Shown here: positions 1 to 7,733 of the stretch, one piece after another | Position numbering within the stretch: the first letter of the stretch is position 1 | Layout of the letters: every line of letters begins with the position of its first letter | Source: Sanchytrium tribonematis | Lineage: Eukaryota; Sanchytriomycota; Sanchytriomycetes; Sanchytriales; Sanchytriaceae | Direction: 5' to 3' | Assembly: GCA_018985235.1 (NCBI GenBank) | Contig: JADGIG010000289.1 | Span: 1 to 10,603, forward strand | DNA length: 10,603 nucleotides | The notes under the pieces: generated by a model | What the model was told of the DNA's origin: nothing | Databases searched by the model: none | The model's input: the letters and a program-made list of their open reading frames with translations, nothing else | Translations under genes and position numbers: made by a program

Positions 1-418
1 TAAAAGTTTTACTGAAGACATTTGGCCTACGATTTGGAGAGAGAGAAAATTATAGGCCAGGTCAATTGACCTTTTCTCCTTAATTTTTTGATTTTTACCT
101 TAAATGCCCACAAATTCTACATTATTGCAAAATAAATGGCTCGCAAATCTTAAGTACTATATATCATAACTATCATTAATCATAACTCAATGACTTCAAT
201 ATGAAGGACTCAAAGCAGAATGCAGGCACTCCTTGATACAGAAATACTAGTTTTGCAAGGCTGTTCGGTAATTTTACTTGTTTGCTTTTCGGTAAGCATT
301 TTTATTTTGCTTCATTTGATCAATTTAAAGATGTAAGAGCGTTTACCATAGTAATTGAGTAGACAATGAATTGAAGGGATTTTTTAATTATTTGAGCCAT
401 GTAATTGAAACTCAATCA
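1..418. other. Non-coding stretch upstream of the F-box/LRR-like gene
   Basis: I see no convincing reading frame here: every frame I followed meets stops quickly. It holds a perfect 14 bp palindrome at 59-72 and a 7 bp inverted repeat TGGCCTA (23-29) / TAGGCCA (53-59). AATAAA occurs at 131-136 but follows no recognisable gene end. The octamer TTCGGTAA occurs twice, at 264-271 and 288-295. A minimal upstream ORF (ATG AAT TGA, 366-374) lies just ahead of the next gene. The region presumably carries the promoter of the gene at 419 and perhaps the 3' flank of a gene to the left of the window. Confidence 0.6.
59..72. repeat. 14 bp perfect palindrome
   Basis: AGGTCAATTGACCT equals its own reverse complement. 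Its first base is also the last base of the right arm of the 7 bp inverted repeat at 23-29 / 53-59. A site for a dimeric DNA-binding protein is possible, but nothing else supports that. Confidence 0.5.
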
Positions 419-1438
419 ATGCCTCCATTTCCTTCGGAGATCGTATCTAAAATAATAATTCATACTGGCATAGTCAAAACAACTAGCAAAGAAATCACAA
501 AAGATTGTATCAGAAATTATTATCGCTCATTTGAATTTCCAGGATTCACCACAAATATTGGTACCTTTTATGATTACTCCAGGTATGTTAAAATTATTTA
601 TTTATTACTGGATGAACTGTCCTTCAATGAGAAAAATGAGTTTCTTGCCTTAAGATTTTCGCAATTGGAGCAAGTCGATATTTTTCAAATCAAACCAGAG
701 CACAACGATTTTATTGTCGATTTTTTGATTAAAAGCAAAAATATTACAAGGCTGAACTACTATGGACCCTGCACACATTTAATTTTAGAATCTCTTCATC
801 TATTAACTAATTTGACGGAAGTGGAGCTTTCATATTTTTCAAAAGAATTAAAAACTCTAAATTGTTTACCTAATGTTAGAAATTTGCCATTAAACACTAG
901 CAATTGCGATGAAGCGATACTTTTTGATGTAAGTCATACTTTTACGTTACATTATATCACAAGCTTGCATCTTTTTCAGTTTAATTGCCTCCAGCTAAAC
1001 TATATTTTGAGATTCTTTCCGATATTGATTAGTTTACAACACCTTTGTCATAATGAAAGTAGGGAATTGGAACATTTCGTTTTACCTGAAGGCATTCAAG
1101 AGCTTGATGTGTGCTGCAATTTTAATATACCATCACACACAAAATATTTGATTAGCCGTTTTCACAACAACAAATTAACAATCCCTCCTATTTCAAAATG
1201 GCTTAAATTTGTTTGCTTGGACTTACAAGAATGCGTTGACACTTCAGTTTGGACAAAATGTATTAGATTTTGCAATCATTCTTCTTTTGAGTGTGTGATC
1301 AATATAAATTTGAAAAAATCACAAATATGCAACAAATTTTATTGCGGCTATATCTTAAATTCAAACAAATTTAAAAGACAGGTGCAGAATTTGTATTTTT
1401 ATGGAGATTTTTGTGACAAGTTTGAAAAGTTAGTTTGA
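419..1438 (+). CDS. Putative F-box-like / leucine-rich repeat protein
   Basis: This is a 339-residue protein from the first ATG at 419. The open frame runs further up, but only through a TTG at 371, which is an unlikely start in a eukaryote. The N-terminus (MPPFPSEIVSKII at 1-13) resembles the start of an F-box. The rest is rich in Leu, Ile, Asn and Phe with irregular LRR-like segments such as LTNLTEVEL, ITSLHLFQF and IQELDV. It has many cysteines and no membrane segment or signal peptide that I can see. In known proteins this arrangement acts as a substrate adaptor for SCF ubiquitin ligases, binding Skp1 through the F-box and targets through the LRRs. Here that role is inference from weak similarity. 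It ends in TGA, and unlike its neighbours it has no AATAAA at the stop; a hairpin begins 4 nt later. A fast-evolving lineage-specific protein is the main alternative. Confidence 0.45.
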   Translation: MPPFPSEIVSKIIIHTGIVKTTSKEITKDCIRNYYRSFEFPGFTTNIGTFYDYSRYVKIIYLLLDELSFNEKNEFLALRFSQLEQVDIFQIKPEHNDFIVDFLIKSKNITRLNYYGPCTHLILESLHLLTNLTEVELSYFSKELKTLNCLPNVRNLPLNTSNCDEAILFDVSHTFTLHYITSLHLFQFNCLQLNYILRFFPILISLQHLCHNESRELEHFVLPEGIQELDVCCNFNIPSHTKYLISRFHNNKLTIPPISKWLKFVCLDLQECVDTSVWTKCIRFCNHSSFECVININLKKSQICNKFYCGYILNSNKFKRQVQNLYFYGDFCDKFEKLV

Positions 1439-1442
1439 TTTT

Positions 1443-1461
1443 ACATATTTTGAAAATATGT
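1443..1461. terminator. Hairpin just after the stop of the F-box/LRR-like gene
   Basis: ACATATTTT (1443-1451) is the exact reverse complement of AAAATATGT (1453-1461), with a single G between. As RNA this could form a stem of about eight pairs with a three-base loop. It starts 4 nt after the TGA stop, in the only gene here without AATAAA at its stop. A role in 3' end formation or mRNA stability is inference. Confidence 0.35.
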
Positions 1462-1735
1462 TCTTAGTCCAGTATCCGTAAGATCATGAAAATTGCAAAT
1501 CATTTCAGTAGTTTGAGTATTTCCATATTAAATGTTATAAAAGTACCACAGAAAATTATTGATATGTTTTTGAACTAAATTTTTGTTTTTCATTAATTAT
1601 AAACTTAATTATCTTACTACGCCAAACTGGTTAAAATTGCTAATTGTCCCATGTCGCTTGTAAAAATACTTAATTCATGCAGAGTTTCCACAATGCATCA
1701 ATAAATTAACCGATCTCCTTGATACAATTGCAATA

Positions 1736-3213
1736 ATGTCTTGTGATTTAGGTTTATATGGATTAGCAGTTATGGGTCAAAATTTGATCTTAAATTTCAA
1801 TGACCATGGCTACAAAGTGTGTGCTTTCAACCGAACAGTGTCAAAGGTGACAGCTTTTTTAGATGATGAGGCTAAAGGAACCAATGTTGTGGGTGCCTCT
1901 GATGTTAAGGAATTTATTGGCAAATTAAAGAAGCCTAGAGTTGTTTTTATTCTGGTCAAGGCTGGACCAGCAGTAGACGACTTTATTCATACTATATTGC
2001 CTCTTTTGGATCAAGGAGATGTTGTTGTTGATGGTGGAAATTCTCACTATCCAGACTCAATCAGGAGATGCGAAGCTTTGGAAAGTAAAGGCATTTACTT
2101 TATTGGATGTGGAGTATCTGGTGGCGAGGAAGGTGCAAGATATGGTCCATCTATGATGCCAGGTGGACATCCTAAGGCTTGGCCAATTGTTAAAGACATG
2201 TTTCAAGCTGTGAGTGCAAAATCAACTTCTAAAGGTGTTAGCTCTCCATGTTGTACATGGGTCGGGCAATCTGGAAGTGGTCATTTTGTCAAGATGGTTC
2301 ATAATGGTATCGAATATGGAGATATGCAGCTTATCTGTGAGGTTTATCACTGCATGCTTAATATTGGAATGTCAAACCAGGAAATGTCTGATGTTTTCAC
2401 GGAATGGAACAAGACTGAGCTAGATTCTTATTTGATCGAAATCACTGCTGACATATTAAAATATAAAGAACCTGGTGCTAATGATTATTTAGTTAACCAA
2501 ATTTTGGACTGCGCTGGGCAAAAAGGAACAGGGAAGTGGACAGCACAGGTTGCTTTGGATGTTGGTATGCCAGTAACATTAATTGGTGAAGCCGTCTTTA
2601 GCAGATGTTTGAGTGCATTGAAAGCAGAAAGAACAGCAGCAAGTAAGATTTTACCAGGGCCGGAAACCAGTCAAATAAGTGCAAGTGACAAAGCTGCCTT
2701 ATTAAAAGACTTGAAGAGTGCATTGTACGCAAGCAAGATCACTTCTTATGCCCAAGGATTCATGTTGCTTCGCGAGGCTGCCAAAGAATACAAATGGGAC
2801 TTAAACTATGGCGATATTGCACTTATGTGGAGAGGTGGTTGTATCATCAGAAGCGCGTTTTTGGGCGATATTACAAACGCGTTTACAACTCAAAAGGAAT
2901 TAAGCAATTTATTACTTGATCCATTTTTCAAGAGTGCCTTGGTCAAAACACTTCCTGGTTGGAGAAGGGTTGCCCAATTCGCAATAGGAAAAGGAATTCC
3001 AATTCCATGTATGAGTACTGCTCTCTCATTTTATGATGGATATCGTTTGGAAAGACTCCCAGCAAATTTATTGCAAGGAATGAGAGACTACTTCGGGGCC
3101 CACACTTATGAACTTTTGGGTAAAGAAGGTCATTTCCACACCAATTGGACAGGTAATCATTTATTTACTTAGGAAAGGGTGGTAAAACAAGTGCTAGTAC
3201 CTACTTGGCATAA
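1736..3213 (+). CDS. GND1: 6-phosphogluconate dehydrogenase, decarboxylating (two exons)
   Basis: This cytosolic enzyme oxidises 6-phosphogluconate with NADP+ to ribulose 5-phosphate and CO2 in the oxidative pentose phosphate pathway. Exons are 1736-3152 and 3173-3213, giving 485 residues, the usual family length. Visible landmarks are the NADP-binding GLYGLAVMGQNL (6-17), NRT (32-34, Arg for NADP), GGNSHYPDS (100-108), GVSGGEEGARYGPS (126-139), GHFVKMVHNGIEYGDMQ (182-198, with catalytic Lys186 and Glu193), AGQKGTGKWT (260-269) and RDYFGAH (450-456, the Arg/His pair that reaches the partner subunit's substrate phosphate). Read without splicing, the frame ends in an odd tail (NHLFT). Removing 20 nt gives WTGKGGKTSASTYLA, the canonical tail. 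AATAAA lies 1 nt after the stop. The gene is convergent with the GT71-like gene, 27 bp between stops. Confidence 0.97.
3153..3172 (+). other. 20-nt spliceosomal intron in the 6PGDH gene
   Basis: The sequence GTAATCATTTATTTACTTAG begins GTAAT and ends TTACTTAG, with a possible branch-point A five nucleotides before the 3' end. It is phase 1, splitting Gly473 (G|GA). Splicing restores the family's C-terminal tail. If the intron is retained, translation stops at the TAG that forms its own 3' splice site, giving a 478-residue protein lacking the tail. The protein alignment is strong evidence; transcript data are not available here. Confidence 0.92.
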
Positions 3214-3214
3214 A

Positions 3215-3220
3215 AATAAA
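3215..3220 (+). terminator. Poly(A) signal of the 6PGDH gene
   Basis: AATAAA begins one base after the TAA stop at 3211-3213. The 3' UTR must be very short or run into the convergent gene. Confidence 0.6.
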
Positions 3221-3234
3221 TACTAGCCCATTAG

Positions 3235-3240
3235 TTTATT
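3235..3240 (-). terminator. Poly(A) signal of the GT71-like gene
   Basis: AATAAA on the minus strand directly abuts the TAA stop at 3241-3243. Confidence 0.6.
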
Positions 3241-4242
3241 TTAGGTGGCGTATGGTTCTAAATGTATAAAGTGGCTGCTCATTTCTATTGCATCTTTTAT
3301 ACTGGATATATCTTCTTCCAAAGACTTGCTTATATCTGACAAGGCCCGTTGCGTATTTAAGCCATATTCTGCAAATTTAAAACAATTATCAAATCTAGCT
3401 GAAATGTACGAATTGCATTGTGAATTAGTGTATCTTACGACGCTAGAAATGTCAAAGTTGCGCATATCTATAAACATATTTGACTTTTCGTGCTCGTATA
3501 ATAAAGAATGTTGACACGAATGTGAACCCAAAAATTTTGGAAATTCTTCAAATTTGTAATCAATCTTATTTTTCAGCATATGCAAATAAACCTGCATTGG
3601 GACATCTAGTTCAGAAAAGGAGGTCATATTCTGTATAACTGACTTGTTGAAGTGAGCTATTTTCGAATTTGGCCGAAACTCGTTCAAGCATTTCAAGCTA
3701 TAAATTTCCCAAATTTTATCGTTGCCAGGATATTTATCCAAACTACTCCAAAAAAGATTCCCGCTGAGTACAGATGGGTCAGATAAAAAGAATATAGGCT
3801 CGTTGATCCAAAGTATTTCTCTGTAATCGACAAGAAATATCCCTTGTAAAGTTGTATTTGCCTGTATAACATTTGTATTAGGTAAGAACCTTAAAACTTT
3901 TAACAATTTGGCATCCATTTCATTGTATATTACAGATATAGGAAGCGTGCACTTTTTGACCCGCAAAAAGAGTATAGATGCCACAAGCCTCTCAATATTT
4001 CGATCTATTGCGTTGAAAACTATACCGTGATTATCATTAGGTATTACAAAAGTATAGTTAGTTGTTTTTTGCTTAATATCTTGGCTATGAAGTACTTGCT
4101 CGCGAGTAATGTAATAACAATCTTTCAAATTTAGATTGCAATCAGCTCTATTATAAAGTATGTCTTGATGTTCCATGTGATTATTTGCAATCGGCGAGCA
4201 TGTTATAGCAAATATAGTAAGCAATGTCTGCCAAGAATGCAT
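3241..4242 (-). CDS. GT71 (Mnn1-type) mannosyltransferase-like protein with altered DxD motif
   Basis: This is a 333-residue protein with a hydrophobic N-terminus (TLLTIFAITC, 7-16) that could be a signal peptide or short anchor. NxS/T sequons at Asn62, 129, 199 and 205 fit a lumenal ER/Golgi protein. Residues 73-127 (GIVFNA...VASILFLRVKKCTLPISVIY...LPNTNVIQ) follow the pattern of the fungal alpha-mannosyltransferase family. REILWINEPIFFLSDPSVL (141-159), then GNLFW (161-165) and IWEI (177-180), align without gaps with the family block that normally reads LDADNxxLxDPxxLF...GxxFW...IW. The usual DxD, which binds Mn2+ and GDP-mannose, is replaced by Asn147-Glu-Pro149. The C-terminal 30 residues look helical or coiled-coil. 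If the alignment is right, it may have lost mannosyl transfer. The family call comes from memory of motifs, so a distant glycosyltransferase relative remains possible. Confidence 0.5.
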   Translation of the reverse strand: MHSWQTLLTIFAITCSPIANNHMEHQDILYNRADCNLNLKDCYYITREQVLHSQDIKQKTTNYTFVIPNDNHGIVFNAIDRNIERLVASILFLRVKKCTLPISVIYNEMDAKLLKVLRFLPNTNVIQANTTLQGIFLVDYREILWINEPIFFLSDPSVLSGNLFWSSLDKYPGNDKIWEIYSLKCLNEFRPNSKIAHFNKSVIQNMTSFSELDVPMQVYLHMLKNKIDYKFEEFPKFLGSHSCQHSLLYEHEKSNMFIDMRNFDISSVVRYTNSQCNSYISARFDNCFKFAEYGLNTQRALSDISKSLEEDISSIKDAIEMSSHFIHLEPYAT

Positions 4243-4434
4243 AATCTTTTTCAGACGAAAATTTGCTCTTGTTTCACCCGTGTAGTCCAGAATTTCATAA
4301 AACGGATAAAGATATATCAGATGATATTACATCCAAATTCTATCTCATTTAAATTTTAGCATACTTGTATTATGAACATTCCCAATTTTATCGTCTAAGT
4401 GTTGATTCCGTCACGGCATAGGCCATAAATTGAG
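4243..4434. promoter_or_regulatory. Divergent intergenic region (shared promoter)
   Basis: These 192 bp separate the start codons of two divergently transcribed genes, the GT71-like gene (-) and the multi-spanning membrane protein gene (+). The region must hold both 5' UTRs and promoters. It is AT-rich with no motif I can assign. An in-frame TAA at 4426-4428 confirms that the + strand gene cannot start upstream of 4435. Confidence 0.6.
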
Positions 4435-7027
4435 ATGAGAGCTATCTCTATTCTTGAGATTCTAATGATGAATTTACAATTCTTCAGTATCACATTTTCA
4501 TTGCATATAGTGTGGCCGGATACGTTCAAAGGTTTTTTTCAGTTCTTAAACTTTTTTAGGCTAGACTTATCGTGGATAATTATCGACGATATGATCAATG
4601 ATGACAGAAGTTATTACATGATTATTTGCATTGTAGTGCCATTAATTCTGATTGCTTCCATGATCATATTATTTCGCGATAATCTTGAAAATATTGTCTA
4701 TACAATCGCAATGTTTTCCATTGGTGGTTATATTTATAATCGAGAATATCCTAATGATGTGTCTGTATATGGTACAAAAAAGGTATTTTTAAAAGATGAT
4801 TTGTTGTCTAATACTCACGCTAGCATGACGACGACTTTATTGATTGGTGTAGTGATATCCAGTGGATTCGCCATTTATCAATTGCGGCGTTTGTACCGTT
4901 TGTTGAGATCAGAAATTAAGACAAAATCAGAAGAGACTGATCAGTTAGCTGGAAATAATAGCAGTATCGTTACTGTCAAGTCAATGAGAAAACAGATTGT
5001 AAATTTCGGAACTTGGATTTTTTTAATCGTAGTATACACTAATATTGATTTACCCAGCTACATACAGACATTTATCATTTTATTTATTTTATTTTTGTCT
5101 TATCTGATGATTACAAGTTTTAATTTAAAGTATAAATCAAAAACGTTTCATGTTCCAGTTTTAGATAAAATGAATGCGATAAACAGCAAAATTGGTGACA
5201 AAATCAGAGGAATTGCACTTCAACTAATTATTTTGTGTTTTGGTTTTGTGTATATACCAGTAAGTGAATATAGTCTTCGAATGTTTAGATGCGCGTCAGC
5301 TAATAAGGACGGATTTTATATGCCTAAAAGCGTCAAAATGAATCTAAAAGACATAATTTTCTCTACAACGCAAGTACATACACCTCTTATAGCTTGCGGT
5401 AATATCACTGCTAATATCTGCACTCCAAAAGCTTACAATTTAACCTGTAGCGGATATCATGGAAATTTGTTGGAAAATATGAGACTCGAATCTCAACCAG
5501 AATTGGATTGTGACTTGGAATCTAGTCCATTTCAAATACCTGCTATTTTGACAATCATTGCAGTCACATTTTTCTTTCCATTTCTTTATTACGTGTTAAT
5601 CCACATGGCTGTGAACATTATAAAAGCTGTTAAAGCAGATGCGGAGGAAATCGATCCTTGGAATGTGAAAATGGAGAGAATTACCACCTCAGCCAGTGCA
5701 TTATTTAGTATGTTTAAATATAAAACAAGATACACCAAAATATTGTATTTGCTTCAAAGACTATTATTAGTAGTAATTGCCGTATTTTGTGATCTTTCCT
5801 ATTCACCATTTCTGTTATTAGTAGTCCATTTGATTGCACTGGTCTGCTATGCAATTTTCCGACCATATCGAGAAATGTTTGAAAATGCATTAGCCGTTTC
5901 CCTATCGGTCGCTCAATCAATTAATCTTACTTTTGCAGCTATAGCAAGCAGAGGAGGTGTTTCAAATGCACTTCTCATACTGGCTGCTATAATAATAGCA
6001 TTTGCTCCAATTGTGAGTATAGTATATCATTTTTATGACAAAAGAAAAAAGAAGAAATTAAATACCAAGCCTCCAGAGCCCAAAAAGACATTTAAACAAT
6101 GGCTGTTGGTTCAATTTGGTGCAGACACACAAAATGAGAATGTAGAGGGACTGGCCGTGACTCGAAAAGAGCTAAAAAATTATATGCAAATTAGTAATAG
6201 GCGTTTACTAGGAGTTTTGAATAACTTCTTTTTATTATTGAGTGCATTGTTAATTGCTGCATTAGGAGTTTCCTTGGGAAATTTCTTCCATTATTTTAGG
6301 GAAGCAGTAAGAACAGATTTAATTTTTGCAAATTACACGATGACCTCTACTTTTATGACTCAGGCAAATTACATGCCATTTGTTTTAAATAGAGCATTTC
6401 CTCAAGCTTCTGTGGATCTAAAAATCAAACAATCTGAAATTGCAAGGAATGTGACATACAATGGTTATTTCGGCCATTATGCAACAGGAACTTGGAGACA
6501 AGGATGCTGCTGCACCGTGGAAACAGAAAGTTTTGTAAATAATTCCATTACTGTCAATATGACATATGAGAGATGGAATTGTGCCTACCAAGAACAAAAT
6601 TCGGGTTTTGGTTGGATCAATGTCAACAAAAGTGCAGCTATTGCTTTTATCGACAATGGATCTGCAGATTTGAGGCAGGTTGTATTCGAAGTAGTTTATA
6701 TTAACGTAGAGACTTTTGCGATCTATGAATGTATCACAGCCTAATTCAGACAAAATGCAATTCAGTTTGAATGGAGATTGGATTCGACCTTTGTGTTCAC
6801 CGATAGTCTTGCCTACTTGCAAAATTAATGTACCTATTAAATACATAAACGAGAAATGGAGACTGAGGCACCCAATTGCTCAATGTCCAACTGTTTATAA
6901 CGTGAACGAGCCGGATTACCATGAGTATTATTTGAATGAAATTTTGGATCCAAATGGGCAATACTATAAAGATATTAACACAAGTTCAGATAAGAAGAAA
7001 ATGCTCGAAATGTTTTATATGTGGTAA
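4435..7027 (+). CDS. Multi-spanning membrane protein with glycosylated C-terminal ectodomain, TRP/Flc-like core (two exons)
   Basis: Exons 4435-6730 and 6750-7027 encode 857 residues. Hydrophobic segments lie near 61-80, 131-150, 189-205, 208-228, 259-276, 368-392, 434-452, 457-475, 485-503, 510-531 and 591-616. A Cys-rich loop with sequons (about 281-366) separates the sixth and seventh. The block 441-531 (QRLLLVVIAV..., then FRPYRE, then NALAVSLSVAQSINL) resembles the core of fungal TRP/Flc-type channels and of large protist membrane proteins, as does the N-terminus (ILEILMMNLQFF...WPDTFKGFFQFLNFFRLDL). The tail after 617 looks extracellular: sequons at 633, 672, 702, 708, 731, 741 and 842, Cys691-693 (GCCC), ERWNC (712-716) and WIRPLC (776-781). 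No large N-terminal ectodomain is present. A surface receptor or channel is inference. The stop TAA overlaps AATAAA. Confidence 0.7.
6731..6749 (+). other. 19-nt spliceosomal intron in the membrane-protein gene
   Basis: The sequence GTATCACAGCCTAATTCAG has a CTAAT branch-like element with its A five nucleotides before the 3' end. It is phase 1, creating Tyr766 from T|AC. Splicing joins the 765-codon first exon to a 92-codon open frame that continues the Cys-containing ectodomain. Retention brings an in-frame TAA inside the intron and a 769-residue product. There is no close family alignment across this junction, so support is the frame continuity, the exact match to the other two introns and the well-placed final stop with AATAAA. 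Confidence 0.85.
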
Positions 7028-7032
7028 ATAAA
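7027..7032 (+). terminator. Poly(A) signal overlapping the stop of the membrane-protein gene
   Basis: AATAAA shares its first base with the last base of the TAA stop at 7025-7027. Only 56 bp remain before the Rrp7 start codon. Confidence 0.6.
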
Positions 7033-7083
7033 GACTTGTAAATTAAAAGTTATTTTCAAAATTTAGAAAGCGGGACAAAGAGG

Positions 7084-7671
7084 ATGGAACAAATCAAATT
7101 GGGGCCAGTACATGTTAAAATATGTATAGAGTCAGACTACATTGAAATCCATGATTTACCAGGGGATACTACAAAGCAACTATTGCAAGAAATATTAAAA
7201 GATTTGTTAAAAATTGAAAAAATAGTGTTGTATCATCCTCATTTTGAATTGTACAAAACATTTCCAATATTCGAAGATCAAGACTTACCAGTGACATTCT
7301 TTGGAGCGATTGCTAAAATATATTATTCTCATTTACATCCTGAATTTATGACATTATTAAAACAACGAAAATGGATTACTAAAATGCAACCAACTTATTA
7401 TGTAGATATTGATCAAGCTGAAAAAGAAGCAACTGAATTATTAGAATTCTTCGATATTGAAACGAATGAAGAAGAAGTCGATGATGACGGATTTACAATG
7501 GTGAAAAGCAAACATCGTGCTCCTGTTAACAAGAGGACATACGAAAAATCAGATTTCTATAGATTCCAAATGAAAGAATCGAAAAAAAGGAAATTAGATG
7601 AACTTCAAGAGAAATTTGCTGAAGATAAGCTCAAAATAGCTAAAATGAAGAGAGTTTTTAAAGGAAAATAA
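7084..7671 (+). CDS. RRP7: Ribosomal RNA-processing protein 7 (Rrp7/RRP7A)
   Basis: Rrp7 is a nucleolar factor of the small-subunit processome (UTP-C subcomplex in yeast), needed for pre-18S rRNA processing. The 195-residue protein ends in the family's signature: DDDGFTMV (133-140), then [22 protein letters not shown] and a charged tail [10 protein letters not shown] (157-189). This corresponds to the DEEGW...NFY.FQ.RESK...L..L...FEEDK pattern of RRP7A/Rrp7. The upstream part (about 9-120) fits a degenerate RRM-like domain, with [12 protein letters not shown] (72-83) as a probable strand. It is shorter than yeast and human Rrp7 (around 280-300 residues), mainly because the N-terminus and the linkers are reduced. 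The ATG follows AAGAGG and no earlier in-frame start is evident. AATAAA embeds the stop. Confidence 0.85.
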   Translation: MEQIKLGPVHVKICIESDYIEIHDLPGDTTKQLLQEILKDLLKIEKIVLYHPHFELYKTFPIFEDQDLPVTFFGAIAKIYYSHLHPEFMTLLKQRKWITKMQPTYYVDIDQAEKEATELLEFFDIETNEEEVDDDGFTMVKSKHRAPVNKRTYEKSDFYRFQMKESKKRKLDELQEKFAEDKLKIAKMKRVFKGK

Positions 7672-7672
7672 A
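7667..7672 (+). terminator. Poly(A) signal embedding the Rrp7 stop codon
   Basis: AATAAA contains the whole TAA stop (7669-7671). The Sub2 start codon follows 62 bp after the stop. Confidence 0.6.
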
Positions 7673-7733
7673 TAATATCAGTTTTCTTGCGATTGCCTTT
7701 GGTCCACAATTGCCAATCTCCCTGAAACAGAAT

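Noticed and set aside
371-418. Extending the F-box/LRR-like protein upstream to the TTG at 371
   Set aside because: TTG starts are improbable in nuclear genes, and the F-box-like similarity begins right at the ATG at 419.
1430-1487. Possible intron at the end of the F-box/LRR-like gene (GTTAGT ... TTCTTAG)
   Set aside because: It does not fit the 19-20 nt template, lacks the branch-acceptor spacing, and there is no alignment to show that the protein should continue.
229-1726. 12-nt exact repeat CTCCTTGATACA at 229-240 and 1715-1726
   Set aside because: A few 12-nt repeats are expected by chance in 10 kb of AT-biased sequence, and the two copies sit at different distances from their genes.
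2214-2423. 69-residue frame inside the 6PGDH gene
   Set aside because: It is out of frame within a highly conserved enzyme, so an overlapping gene is not credible.
4165-4359. 64-residue plus-strand frame over the start of the GT71-like gene
   Set aside because: It overlaps the signal-peptide region of the minus-strand gene and its promoter, and shows no family likeness.
5700-5720. TTATTTAG acceptor-like match inside the membrane-protein gene
   Set aside because: There is no GTA donor 11-12 bases upstream and the reading frame is intact through it.
5714-5920. 68-residue antisense reading frame
   Set aside because: It is opposite the transmembrane core of the membrane-protein gene and has no recognisable features.
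6418-6846. 142-residue antisense reading frame
   Set aside because: It lies opposite the conserved-looking ectodomain and its intron, resembles no family, and is a by-product of the other strand's codon use.
6716-7027. Separate 103-residue protein starting at 6716
   Set aside because: It has no ATG at the start of the frame and continues the preceding ectodomain exactly when the 19-nt GT...AG segment is removed.
7710-7733. Extending Sub2 to the TTG at 7710 or to a hidden upstream exon
   Set aside because: There is no ATG in the 62 bp after the Rrp7 stop, and no acidic Sub2-type N-terminal coding sequence is visible there.
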